From the NCBI GenBank assembly GCA_020061995.1, contig JAGUXE010000329.1, positions 1 to 24,097 on the forward strand: a DNA stretch of 24,097 bases, read 5' to 3'. The position numbers and the translations under genes were made by a program. The stretch is from Ignavibacteriales bacterium (GTDB lineage: Bacteria > Bacteroidota > Ignavibacteria > Ignavibacteriales > Ignavibacteriaceae). Positions within the stretch are counted from its first letter, which is position 1. Each line of letters opens with the position of its first letter. Shown in pieces: positions 15,900 through 23,223 of the stretch. Under the pieces are notes generated by a model. It searched no databases and was not told the origin of the DNA. It worked only from the letters and a program-made list of their open reading frames with translations.

Positions 15900-16433
15900 A
15901 TGACAAAAATAGAATTAAAAGAATATCAAAGATTGTTATTTAGAACAACATTTTGTTTGATGGCTTGTGATGGGGACATAGATGAAAGGGAAATAAAAGA
16001 GATTAGAGAAATGGATCAATCAGCCTCATTCTTCCAGGGAATCGATTTAGCAGATGAACTTGAAAGTTTACTCGCTGATTTAACTGTGAAGGGTAAAAAA
16101 ATTGTTGAAGAGTTATTTGTTACATTAGACAAAATAGATTTATCAATAGTCCAGGAATTATTATTGCTTGAAGTTGCATTTAGATTAATCTATGCTGATC
16201 AGCGGGTGGATGAGAATGAAATTAAATTCTTAAAATTATTGAGAAGTAAATTAAAAGTAGATGATAGTACAATAAGAGATAGATTTGGAGAAGTTGAATA
16301 TTTGTTTGAAAAAGGGGAAAAAGTGGAGATGCGTAAAGATTTGACAAAAGATGAGTTTTTTAATAGAATAGCTATTACCGAAATGAAACATCTTGAAGTT
16401 ATTGACTTTTCAACTTATCAAGGGAAAGAATAG
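15900..16433 (+). CDS. TerB-like protein
   Basis: The 177-aa helical protein has two acidic metal-site-like motifs typical of the TerB fold, CDGDIDEREIKEI (about 23-35) and ADQRVDENEIKFL (about 100-112), each at the end of a hydrophobic helix. TerB proteins (about 150 aa) are helical bundles that bind divalent metal and work at the membrane in tellurite/stress-response systems, often beside chaperone- or kinase-like partners. Its place right after the pseudokinase-AAA gene fits a scaffold or membrane adaptor role. The remaining C-terminal tail is charged and unrecognised. AAGGCGAG lies just upstream of the ATG. A full ter operon (TerC, TerD, TerY) is not present. Confidence 0.8.
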   Translation: MTKIELKEYQRLLFRTTFCLMACDGDIDEREIKEIREMDQSASFFQGIDLADELESLLADLTVKGKKIVEELFVTLDKIDLSIVQELLLLEVAFRLIYADQRVDENEIKFLKLLRSKLKVDDSTIRDRFGEVEYLFEKGEKVEMRKDLTKDEFFNRIAITEMKHLEVIDFSTYQGKE

Positions 16434-16465
16434 TCATAAATAAGAATTAACAATGAGAAGAATTA

Positions 16466-16777
16466 TTGAGTATTAAAAATATTAAAATATCGTTAGTGAT
16501 ACTTTTCGGTATTGCAATATTTGATATGCCTTATTGGTATTATCAATTGGTGAGAATATTTGGAACTCTAGGTTTGGCTTATCTCGCTTGGAAGTTCTAT
16601 CAAGAGAAAATAAAGTATTTGCCGATTGTATTTGGAGTTGGTGCAATATTCTTCAATCCGATTATTAAAATTGATTTTGGTCGAGATATGTGGCAAATAA
16701 TTGATTTTGTTTTTGCATTGATTGTATTGGGTACTATTGTGTTTGATAATTATATAGTTAGTAATTGGAAGGAATAA
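16466..16777 (+). CDS. Small three- to four-helix membrane protein, DUF6804-like
   Basis: The start is TTG 16466 with GAGAAG five bases before it; the nearby ATG at 16453 reads into a stop. The 103-aa product is almost entirely hydrophobic with spans near 8-24, 28-44, 50-66 and 75-95. The features FDMPYWYYQLVR, FFNPIIKIDFGR and WQIIDF resemble small bacterial membrane proteins I know as DUF6804. No function is known. It follows TerB by 32 bases and probably belongs to the same transcript, perhaps providing a membrane dock. Confidence 0.65.
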   Translation: MSIKNIKISLVILFGIAIFDMPYWYYQLVRIFGTLGLAYLAWKFYQEKIKYLPIVFGVGAIFFNPIIKIDFGRDMWQIIDFVFALIVLGTIVFDNYIVSNWKE

Positions 16778-16779
16778 CA

Positions 16780-16842
16780 ATGGAATATGAAAGCGCCAAT
16801 GCAGTGAATTTACTCGCACGAAGTATACATTGGAATAATTAA
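16780..16842 (+). CDS. Possible 20-aa small protein
   Basis: An ATG at 16780 opens a 20-codon frame ending in TAA. GGAAGGA lies 7 bases upstream, overlapping the end of the preceding gene, which is among the better ribosome-binding sites in this run. The peptide has an acidic start (MEYES) and a short amphipathic stretch. It may be a real small protein, a translational-coupling relic or a truncated gene; only the initiation context supports it. Confidence 0.3.
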   Translation: MEYESANAVNLLARSIHWNN

Positions 16843-16934
16843 TCTAATATGATGTGAGTAGAAGTTATGAAAATTGCATATGCTTTGTTTAAGTGGAGAG
16901 ACTTTAAAAACTAGTATTTTAAAAGGAGAAAATA

Positions 16935-17684
16935 GTGACTACCGACGTATTAATATGGATTAGTATAATTTATATAGCGATAATCGTTATAGTAAGGGCG
17001 GTTGTAACTATAGCATTTATAAGAATTTATGATGATTATCCTTATAATAATATTTGGGAAAAATTGTTGAGAGGATTTATCCTTTTTATAACTAGTTTTT
17101 GGGATTTTGCTAAGTATGGTTTACTGATATTGATTATTGCATTCGTTTTCAAACAATGTACTGGTGAGAGTCTTTTTGAGAATAGCTACAAAGAAGTAGA
17201 GAAAGATATGAATTCACTTATAATTTTCTATGATGAAATAAATTATGGCGATGAGGATTCAAATAAAATAAAAGTTGAAAAATACAAGCAAACGATCTTA
17301 GCATATAATGAAAGTAAAAAAGAAAAAATAAAAAAATTTTCGAGAACCTATATAACTTATCGTAAGTACTACGATATTGATGTTGTTAATATGATAAAAG
17401 AATTAAAACCAGGGAATGAACTGGAGTTAAAATTCAGTGAAAAAACATTAAAGCTAAGAAAAAAACTAAAAAAATTCGGGCTAAAGAATTTTGTCGAGGC
17501 CATGGATATTGATGTGATTGGATCTATAAATAAAGTAAAGGAAAAACTGTTAAACCGAAGTGAGTATGAATTAAAGAATTGGCAGGAAAAAATGACTATA
17601 CTTAATAAAAACATTGCTGAACGACGGAATGATTTACATAAATATCTTTTCAATGAAAACTATAATGAAAATTTAGAAGATTGA
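16935..17684 (+). CDS. Two-span membrane protein with cytosolic helical domain
   Basis: The start is GTG 16935 with AAAAGGAG six bases before it. The 249-aa protein has hydrophobic spans at about 6-30 and 47-72, then roughly 175 residues of highly charged helix with several Lys/Glu coiled-coil stretches (KLRKKLKKFG, EKMTILNKNIAERR). I do not recognise a family. It is presumably an inner-membrane protein whose cytosolic arm contacts the chaperone or AAA+ components encoded upstream. It lies about 90 bases after the 20-codon frame, on the same strand. Confidence 0.65.
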   Translation: MTTDVLIWISIIYIAIIVIVRAVVTIAFIRIYDDYPYNNIWEKLLRGFILFITSFWDFAKYGLLILIIAFVFKQCTGESLFENSYKEVEKDMNSLIIFYDEINYGDEDSNKIKVEKYKQTILAYNESKKEKIKKFSRTYITYRKYYDIDVVNMIKELKPGNELELKFSEKTLKLRKKLKKFGLKNFVEAMDIDVIGSINKVKEKLLNRSEYELKNWQEKMTILNKNIAERRNDLHKYLFNENYNENLED

Positions 17685-17921
17685 ATGGGTGTTGGAATTA
17701 AAAGAGGTTAACATTGATTAATAGAATAAAAATAATTACAGCATCTGATGTCATGGTAGAAAAGATTATAATTTATTATTCTGGTTTACTGATGTATTAT
17801 TTGAGATGAACTAGTTTCTTCTAGGTTGGAAGGGGTTGTGATCTAGTTATTTGAGAAATTAATATATTGTTGATATAAATTTAATAAGATAAAAAACGAC
17901 TTATTATTTTGATTGACATAT

Positions 17922-18143
17922 ATGAAAAGTATAAATGTGTTAAACCGACATTTACCAATTTTCGTTTGTTGGGTTTTTGATTCCAAGAAGTTGGGGTTAC
18001 TAGTGATCGAAGATTGCGTATCAAAAATTATGACTGCGATAATTCCAGTGAAATTAAGATATACTTCTTGCGAATATCAATTTTTTATAAATGAAAACAG
18101 TAGTGAGGGTTTAGAAGAAAATAAACTGTTCGCAATAATTTAG
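17922..18143 (+). CDS. Uncertain small hypothetical protein
   Basis: ATG 17922 (or TTG 17913) opens a frame of about 73 residues with a beta-rich first half, two Cys, and an acidic tail. No ribosome-binding site or family is visible. It lies between the membrane protein and the regulator gene on the same strand. The 237 bases before it (17685-17921) are AT-rich and hold nothing recognisable. Confidence 0.35.
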   Translation: MKSINVLNRHLPIFVCWVFDSKKLGLLVIEDCVSKIMTAIIPVKLRYTSCEYQFFINENSSEGLEENKLFAII

Positions 18144-18172
18144 ATAATGAAAATATTTAAGAGGATGTGAAA

Positions 18173-19186
18173 GTGAAAGCGGAAGTTGGAAAAGATGGAA
18201 TATATATTCCTTTTATAGGGGATTGGGTTAAACTGTCTAAAGGAAAAGAGGAGTTGCTTCAGAAGATTAAATTAGAGGATTTAATACTACCAGATAAAAT
18301 AAAAAAATTCGCAATAGAAAGATTGAAGATAAACAGCTTTGCAGAATTGATTTTGATTGATAGAAGATTACTTAATAGAATTCAGAATCTGAAACGCAAT
18401 ACGGTTGAATACACAAATCGTTATATAAAAAAATGTTTGCTAGAAATTGAAAATGGAGTTTACCAAGAGAATAAAAGTTTGTACGTCATTATTGATGGAA
18501 TCATGAGTTTAGCAAATGATAAGACACGGGAAATCTTGTTAACAAGGTGGAGTGAAAGTGGTATAAATAGTTATAAAGAAGTTGGCAACAAAACTGGGCT
18601 GAGTATTGAGGGCATACGACAAATTGTTAATCGAAGATTAGCAACATTAAAAGCGGAGTTCGATTTTTACTTGTTAGACTTTTTATCGAAGATAAGAGAA
18701 TATTTGGAAGAAAATTTCAAGAGAGTAGTAATTGATGAATTTATAGTTAGCGAAAAAGAAAAAAGTATGTATGATCCAAAATTGTATTTTGGAATCATAT
18801 GTGAAATATATCCATTCATACCTATTGAAGGATTTAAGGTTAATTATCTTCAGTCTAAGTTAATGAATAGAAATAACACCTACCAAACACTGAATCAAAT
18901 GTACGATGAGTTAATGAAAATGAAGTTTGTATCTCACGGACTTTTTATTGAGCAAATCTATGAACAACTGAATATTACCAGTGATGAAGATAAAATTAAA
19001 TTATTCTACATACTGCTAGAAAGTAATGGATTTATTTTTGATAAGGATAGTAATAATAGAACTACTATTCGAAGGAAAGAAGAACTACACAGTTTAGCAG
19101 AGCCTATTTTTTCGGAAGCGGAAAAACCAATGAATATCAGACAGCTTATTTATAAAATTCAAACCAAGTTTAATGAACAAAGTTAA
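18173..19186 (+). CDS. Multi-HTH transcription regulator (alpha-CTD, sigma-4 and HARE-like modules)
   Basis: GTG 18173 is the better start because AAGAGG ends eight bases before it; GTG 18167 is too close. The 337-aa product has a helix-hairpin-helix region (about 35-90) resembling the RNA-polymerase alpha C-terminal domain. A sigma-70 region-4-like HTH follows (about 120-165, with REILLTRWS and LSIEGIRQIVNRRL). The end, with LAEPIFSEAEKPMNIRQLIYKI, resembles a HARE-HTH winged helix. Such combinations occur in proteins that act on RNA polymerase or on modified DNA. I infer that it controls the upstream operon or coordinates it with transcription stress. The PcfJ-like gene follows after 17 bases. 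Confidence 0.65.
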   Translation: MKAEVGKDGIYIPFIGDWVKLSKGKEELLQKIKLEDLILPDKIKKFAIERLKINSFAELILIDRRLLNRIQNLKRNTVEYTNRYIKKCLLEIENGVYQENKSLYVIIDGIMSLANDKTREILLTRWSESGINSYKEVGNKTGLSIEGIRQIVNRRLATLKAEFDFYLLDFLSKIREYLEENFKRVVIDEFIVSEKEKSMYDPKLYFGIICEIYPFIPIEGFKVNYLQSKLMNRNNTYQTLNQMYDELMKMKFVSHGLFIEQIYEQLNITSDEDKIKLFYILLESNGFIFDKDSNNRTTIRRKEELHSLAEPIFSEAEKPMNIRQLIYKIQTKFNEQS

Positions 19187-19203
19187 GATATGGTACTGAG
19201 GTT

Positions 19204-20475
19204 ATGAAAAAAGATGATTATTTGAGTAGGTTTAGACAATATGGATTAGAACGTGTATTTGCTTTTGAGTATCCAGATTTTGTTTTTGTTTTGGTGGGTT
19301 ATCCGATTTGGCGGGGTTATATAGTTTTCAAAAAGCTTAATTTCAATTTAGAAGTGATGCCAGAGATAAATCTAAAAAATCGGTTAATCTCTTTTCCTTC
19401 TGATATGGATTTGTATGATGATGAAAATAGGAATGTTGAACAGAAGTTTGAAGTTATTGACTTAAGTAGTGATTTTATTAGTGAAAAGGTCGAGCGGTTC
19501 TTTGAAATGATTCCGAAAGAAATATCAGATGCTGTTTCTGTTTTTAAGGATTCGCATTGGGAGATTGTTAAAGCAATCGTTCAGTTTGGTGATCAGTTAC
19601 TCAATTTGATAAATACTCAACCAGCTATCGGTTATATAACTGTTAATATGTGTAAGTTGAATGGAACTTATAACACTTCGAACAATTTTGATTATGTAGA
19701 AAAAATAATTCTTAATAAACAACGTGAGATAGTAGAGATAGCAAGGTTGATTGGAAGTCAGCGAATTGTAAAAGCATTGGCCAAATTAGATTTGGATTTA
19801 TTGACTGTTGAGAATCTAATTGCACTAAGACAAGGTTTATCGATTACCAGGGAAATTCGGGATAGAATACTTGAGATGATTTCTCATGAGAAGAAAATTG
19901 AATATGGACTATTTCAGTTAATTGGAACTCATTCATATTTGCTTAAGATTATTACTAATAGAGCAGTTAGAGAGATTGTTAAATCGAAGCAGCGTGAAGA
20001 ACATATTAAGAAGTTGATTGAAGTTTATAAACGTTTTGAGGCTTATCAACTTAAAGAACCGAAATTTAATTCAATACAGGGGATGAAAAATATTGATGAA
20101 AGAATTGAAAAGGGATTGGTGAAGCTAAGAGGTTATGGAATTAATTTTCCAGAACCTCCGATAAAAGGGAATGAATATATAATACCGATTGAAACATATG
20201 TGGATTTGAAATATTGGGGAAGGAAGCAAATGAATTGTATTGGCGGTTATAGTGATAGTATAATGAGAGGGAAAAAATATTTATATAAAGTTATATATTT
20301 TGGTGAAGAAGCAACATTGGAATTAAAGATTTTAAAGTATGGAATGAAGATAGGTGACTTTAAAGGAACTAGAAATGGCTCAACTACAAGAACATTGAGG
20401 GTATTAGTTGAAGATTGGTTAAAGAGTAGCGAAGTTAATGTTAATATTGAAATGAGTTCTTTTTGGAGTAGATAG
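19204..20475 (+). CDS. PcfJ-like protein
   Basis: The 423-aa protein ends in a PcfJ-type domain (about 335-415). After a YWGRKQMNCIGGY segment with the hallmark Cys-x-x-Gly-Tyr, a strand EEATLELKI and a DFKGTRNGSTTRT turn lead to a final W. The helical middle (150-320) is Lys/Glu/Arg rich, and the first 110 residues are beta-rich and unrecognised. PcfJ was named from the conjugative plasmid pCF10; homologues are widespread on mobile elements and in chromosomes and have no settled function. The length suits a complete family member. GAGG precedes the ATG. It is the last gene of the plus-strand run and converges on the minus-strand kinase operon with a 64-base gap. Confidence 0.7.
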   Translation: MKKDDYLSRFRQYGLERVFAFEYPDFVFVLVGYPIWRGYIVFKKLNFNLEVMPEINLKNRLISFPSDMDLYDDENRNVEQKFEVIDLSSDFISEKVERFFEMIPKEISDAVSVFKDSHWEIVKAIVQFGDQLLNLINTQPAIGYITVNMCKLNGTYNTSNNFDYVEKIILNKQREIVEIARLIGSQRIVKALAKLDLDLLTVENLIALRQGLSITREIRDRILEMISHEKKIEYGLFQLIGTHSYLLKIITNRAVREIVKSKQREEHIKKLIEVYKRFEAYQLKEPKFNSIQGMKNIDERIEKGLVKLRGYGINFPEPPIKGNEYIIPIETYVDLKYWGRKQMNCIGGYSDSIMRGKKYLYKVIYFGEEATLELKILKYGMKIGDFKGTRNGSTTRTLRVLVEDWLKSSEVNVNIEMSSFWSR

Positions 20476-20539
20476 CATTTGATGTTTTATAGAAAGTGGA
20501 GAATCAAATTTATAGATTTGGGTAATTTGTAAGAGTGTT

Positions 20540-20782
20540 TTATTCGTTATCTGGATCGTGACAGTAAAGGATTACATCGGCAACTGCTTTTTTGCCAGAT
20601 GGTGTTAGGGTTAATGAATCGTCTTCAAGAAGACCGTGCATTCTTACTAAACCGATTTCAAAGAAGTGTTCTTCTTCGTCGAGTTCTTCATCTTCATCAA
20701 TATTGCAGAGTATTTTTATTAGCTCTTCTTGAGAGACATAATTATAGAATTCTTCAAAGTTATCAGCTTTTACTTGTGGCAT
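20540..20782 (-). CDS. Small acidic hypothetical protein
   Basis: The 80-aa protein is very acidic, with a DEDEELDEEEH stretch at its centre. The second half, with IGLVRMHGLLEDDSLTLTPSGKKAV, has the look of a winged-helix strand-turn-strand ending in a helix, so a truncated or minimal winged-helix fold is possible. No named family is recognised. It is the third minus-strand gene after the kinase-FGE gene and the sorting-domain ORF, starting 18 bases after the latter's stop, so it is probably in the same transcript. Confidence 0.6.
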   Translation of the reverse strand: MPQVKADNFEEFYNYVSQEELIKILCNIDEDEELDEEEHFFEIGLVRMHGLLEDDSLTLTPSGKKAVADVILYCHDPDNE

Positions 20783-20800
20783 TTTTAAGGCTTTCGAATT

Positions 20801-21064
20801 TTAATTTTTTAAAATCATTTGTTTGGTTATGGTTTGAGTGACCGATTGAATTTGGTAAATATATATACCAGAGGGAAGGTTTTTTGCATCAAAGGAAATT
20901 TGATGACTGCCAGCAGATTTATTTTCATTAATCAGAGTTTGAACTTCTGCTCCTAGTATGTTATAAACATTCAATTTTATGTGTGACGGAAATTTAAGGG
21001 AGAATTTGATTATTGTTGATGCATTAAATGGATTGGGGTGGTTTTGAAAAAGAGTAATATCCAT
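20801..21064 (-). CDS. Orphan T9SS C-terminal sorting domain
   Basis: The 87-aa frame is nothing but a type IX secretion C-terminal domain: LFQNHPNPFNAST, IKFSLKFPSHIKLNVYNILG, then NLPSGIYIYQI and a KQMILKN end. Such domains sit at the very end of large exported proteins in the Bacteroidota/Ignavibacteriota group and direct them across the outer membrane. Here there is no cargo domain and no signal peptide. An in-frame TAA lies 24 bases before the ATG, and the kinase-FGE gene ends 32 bases upstream in another frame. It is therefore probably the leftover tail of a lost secreted protein, or of an older FGE-like protein whose connection was broken. It could still be translated. Confidence 0.75.
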   Translation of the reverse strand: MDITLFQNHPNPFNASTIIKFSLKFPSHIKLNVYNILGAEVQTLINENKSAGSHQISFDAKNLPSGIYIYQIQSVTQTITKQMILKN

Positions 21065-21096
21065 TGAGTCTTTTACAAATTCTGTTTAACATTACA

Positions 21097-22770
21097 TTAT
21101 AAATCCCGAGCAAGACGAAAACCGAAGAAGTAGTTACGGAGATTGGGATTGACCCAATTGCGATTAGTAGAACGACAGTAGTAATCATACGAGTTCCAAG
21201 AACCACCGCGCAGAACTCGACATGTGCCACTACTTCCTCCTTGTGTTTCAAAAAAACGTGGACCGTTTTTATAATAATTCTCATCATACCAATCGTTGCA
21301 CCATTCCCATACATTTCCAGACATGTCGTATATGCCCAACTCGTTTGGTTTTTTGGTACCTACTTCATGAGTTCTGTTGTTGGAATTAGCCTCGTACCAT
21401 CCAACTTCATCAATGTTATTACTCCCACTATATTTATATCCTTTGCTTCTATTTCCGCCTCGTGCTGCATATTCCCATTCTTCTTCGGTTGGCAATCTAT
21501 AATTCTTTCTCGTTTTTGCGTTTAGTTTCCTTATATACTCTTGAACATCTTTCCAACTTACATTCTCTACCGGTAAATTATCTCCCTTATAATAACTCGG
21601 ATTACTCCCCATTATTTTCACCCACTCTTTTTGGGTAACTTCATATTTACCTATATAAAAACCGTTTATCAATACTCTACGTGTCGGTTTTTCAATATCA
21701 CGACTGTCATTACTCCCCATCTTAAGTGTGCCTTCTTCAACGAATACAATACTTTTATCAGTTCTTGGACGTGTAATAGATGTTTTTTGCAGCAATGTTA
21801 CTTCTTCAGATAGTGACCCGAGTATAATTTTAAGTTTAAAGTTATCGGTTTTATTTGGGGTTGTTATCGTGGCTGACTTTTTAACTTTTGGTACATATTC
21901 TTTTTTAGGTGTGTCAGTAATTACAATATTTGGACTGATTTCCGGTTTCGAGTATGGTTCGTTTTCTAAGAGTGATAAAAATTCATCGCAGCTTTTTATT
22001 CGATTTGTCTTCTCTTTTGTTATTGCCTTTATTACTACATCAACTAACCATTCCGGAATTGAGGGATAATAGGTTCTCGGATCGGGTAACTGTTCAGTGA
22101 CTATCTTATTCATCAAATTAAAATCAGATGTCTCTGTAGCAATTTCAAAAGGTTTTCTACCGGCAAGCATCTCGAACAAGGTTATTCCCAATGAGTATAT
22201 ATCACTCCGCTCGTCTACATGTTCTCCTCGTATCTGTTCGGGTGACATGTAGTATATCGTTCCCATTTTAGTTCCGGTTTTGGTGAAGCCTACATCTCCT
22301 TGAATTTTAGCAATTCCGAAATCAGTAATTTTCACTTCACCATTTGGAGTTACTATTATGTTACTTGGTTTTATATCTCTATGAATTACTCCTTTTTTAT
22401 GAGCGTAGCTAATTCCTTCAACTATTTGTTTGAATAACTGAAGCGCTTTAGAATATGGAATAGGTCCAACTTCTTTACCGATTATTTTGTCGAGTGTTCT
22501 CCCTTCGATGAATTCCGTAACAAGGTGAAGTTCTTTCGGCAACTCAATAAAATCAGTTACTCTAACAATATTTTTATGATCAAGTTTATTAAGAATTAAT
22601 GCTTCGTTATAAAAACGTACTCTCAAGCTTGGGTCTTGAGCAAATTGTGGTGAGAGGGTTTTAATGGCAACTATTTCATTTCTGAAGATCTGACGTGCAC
22701 GATATACGACACCCATTCCTCCCATACCGATTTGTTCGATGATTTCATAAGATTGTATTTTCTCGGACAT
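21097..22770 (-). CDS. Ser/Thr protein kinase fused to FGE/C-type-lectin-like domain
   Basis: The 557-aa protein has a complete Hanks-type kinase (about 8-275): glycine loop GMGGMGVVY, K37 in VAIKTL, HRDIKPSN at 130-137, D150-F-G, and SPEQI. It should be active, unlike the pseudokinase at 14103. A Lys/Pro/Thr-rich linker (about 275-338) without a clear membrane span leads to an FGE-sulfatase-like domain (340-557), with MGS, GKYEVTQ, YRLPTEEEWEYAARGG, YDMSGNVWEW and RGGSWN. True formylglycine-generating enzymes use a Cys pair near the C-terminus; only C532 fits here, so the domain is probably a ligand-binding C-type-lectin fold, not an enzyme. Kinase-FGE fusions are known DGR targets in other phyla. 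It heads a minus-strand group with the sorting-domain ORF and the acidic ORF. Confidence 0.92.
   Translation of the reverse strand: MSEKIQSYEIIEQIGMGGMGVVYRARQIFRNEIVAIKTLSPQFAQDPSLRVRFYNEALILNKLDHKNIVRVTDFIELPKELHLVTEFIEGRTLDKIIGKEVGPIPYSKALQLFKQIVEGISYAHKKGVIHRDIKPSNIIVTPNGEVKITDFGIAKIQGDVGFTKTGTKMGTIYYMSPEQIRGEHVDERSDIYSLGITLFEMLAGRKPFEIATETSDFNLMNKIVTEQLPDPRTYYPSIPEWLVDVVIKAITKEKTNRIKSCDEFLSLLENEPYSKPEISPNIVITDTPKKEYVPKVKKSATITTPNKTDNFKLKIILGSLSEEVTLLQKTSITRPRTDKSIVFVEEGTLKMGSNDSRDIEKPTRRVLINGFYIGKYEVTQKEWVKIMGSNPSYYKGDNLPVENVSWKDVQEYIRKLNAKTRKNYRLPTEEEWEYAARGGNRSKGYKYSGSNNIDEVGWYEANSNNRTHEVGTKKPNELGIYDMSGNVWEWCNDWYDENYYKNGPRFFETQGGSSGTCRVLRGGSWNSYDYYCRSTNRNWVNPNLRNYFFGFRLARDL
21103..21213 (-). 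other. Candidate DGR variable region (VR)
   Basis: The last ~37 codons of the kinase-FGE gene (residues 519-555) follow the DGR C-type-lectin pattern: RGGSWN, a tyrosine-rich loop, CRSTNRN, NPN, RN-YFF, GFRLA. The exposed loop positions use mostly codons ending in C (AAC, TAC, TAC, GTC, CTC, AAC, TAC, TTC, TTC), as expected if they derive by adenine mutagenesis from AAC codons in a template. The rest of the gene prefers AAT, TAT and TTT. No second copy of this segment and no reverse transcriptase were found in the window, so the template would have to lie elsewhere. Confidence 0.5.
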
Positions 22771-22833
22771 TATGCTTAGCTCTTTTCTCTATTTGAAATT
22801 ACATTAAAAATATTTTGAAAATTGATTGCTTAA

Positions 22834-23223
22834 ATTAGAGATGATATCATAGGCCTTTCAAAAAAAATTGATATTAAGAATAAATATTTACGCGATGCGC
22901 ATGACGCAAATATCGAACTGATAAGTAAAGGGTCCCAACATAAAAAAATAGTAGGCGAAAAAGATTTCGGATTATTGTTTGGTATTAATTCTCTCTTGAT
23001 TTTATATGTGCGGCTCATTGCATTTTGAAATAGGTGGTTTTATTTTAAGAGAGATGATAAAAGAAGACAGAGATATTCGATTGCATTAATAGGCGGTATG
23101 ACTAACTTAGTTTGGTTGTTATCTCCTCTGCTGATATAGAGAAATAATTTTTGCTTATATGTTAATCCGATTACACTTCCGGAATTTACCAAGAGCCTCT
23201 TCACAGTACCCCAGTTTGTTAAG
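22834..23223 (+). pseudogene. Decayed coding frame with internal stops
   Basis: One plus-strand frame stays open from 22834 to 23223 except for TGA at 23026-23028 and TAG at about 23137. That is two stops in roughly 130 codons of AT-rich DNA. The reading is protein-like: LRDAHDANIELISKGSQHKK, then a hydrophobic LLFGINSLLILYV span, a basic FKRDDKRRQRY segment, another hydrophobic span, and NPITLPEFTKSLFTVPQF. There is no start codon or ribosome-binding site at the 5' end. I read it as the 5'-truncated, inactivated remnant of a membrane protein and cannot name the family. Minus-strand frames here are also fairly open, so the assignment is tentative. Confidence 0.35.

Noticed and set aside
15900..16433. 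Tellurite-resistance operon
   Set aside because: Only a TerB-like protein is present; TerC, TerD/E/Z and TerY are missing.
20599..20841. Plus-strand 80-codon frame rich in Leu and Arg
   Set aside because: It lies antisense to the acidic ORF and the sorting domain; Leu/Arg richness mirrors the Glu/Asp codons on the other strand.
21241..22069. Several plus-strand open frames opposite the kinase-FGE gene
   Set aside because: They are antisense shadows of a gene with clear kinase and FGE motifs.
21097..22770. Functional formylglycine-generating enzyme
   Set aside because: The usual catalytic Cys pair near the C-terminus is incomplete and the domain is fused to a kinase, so a binding role is more likely.
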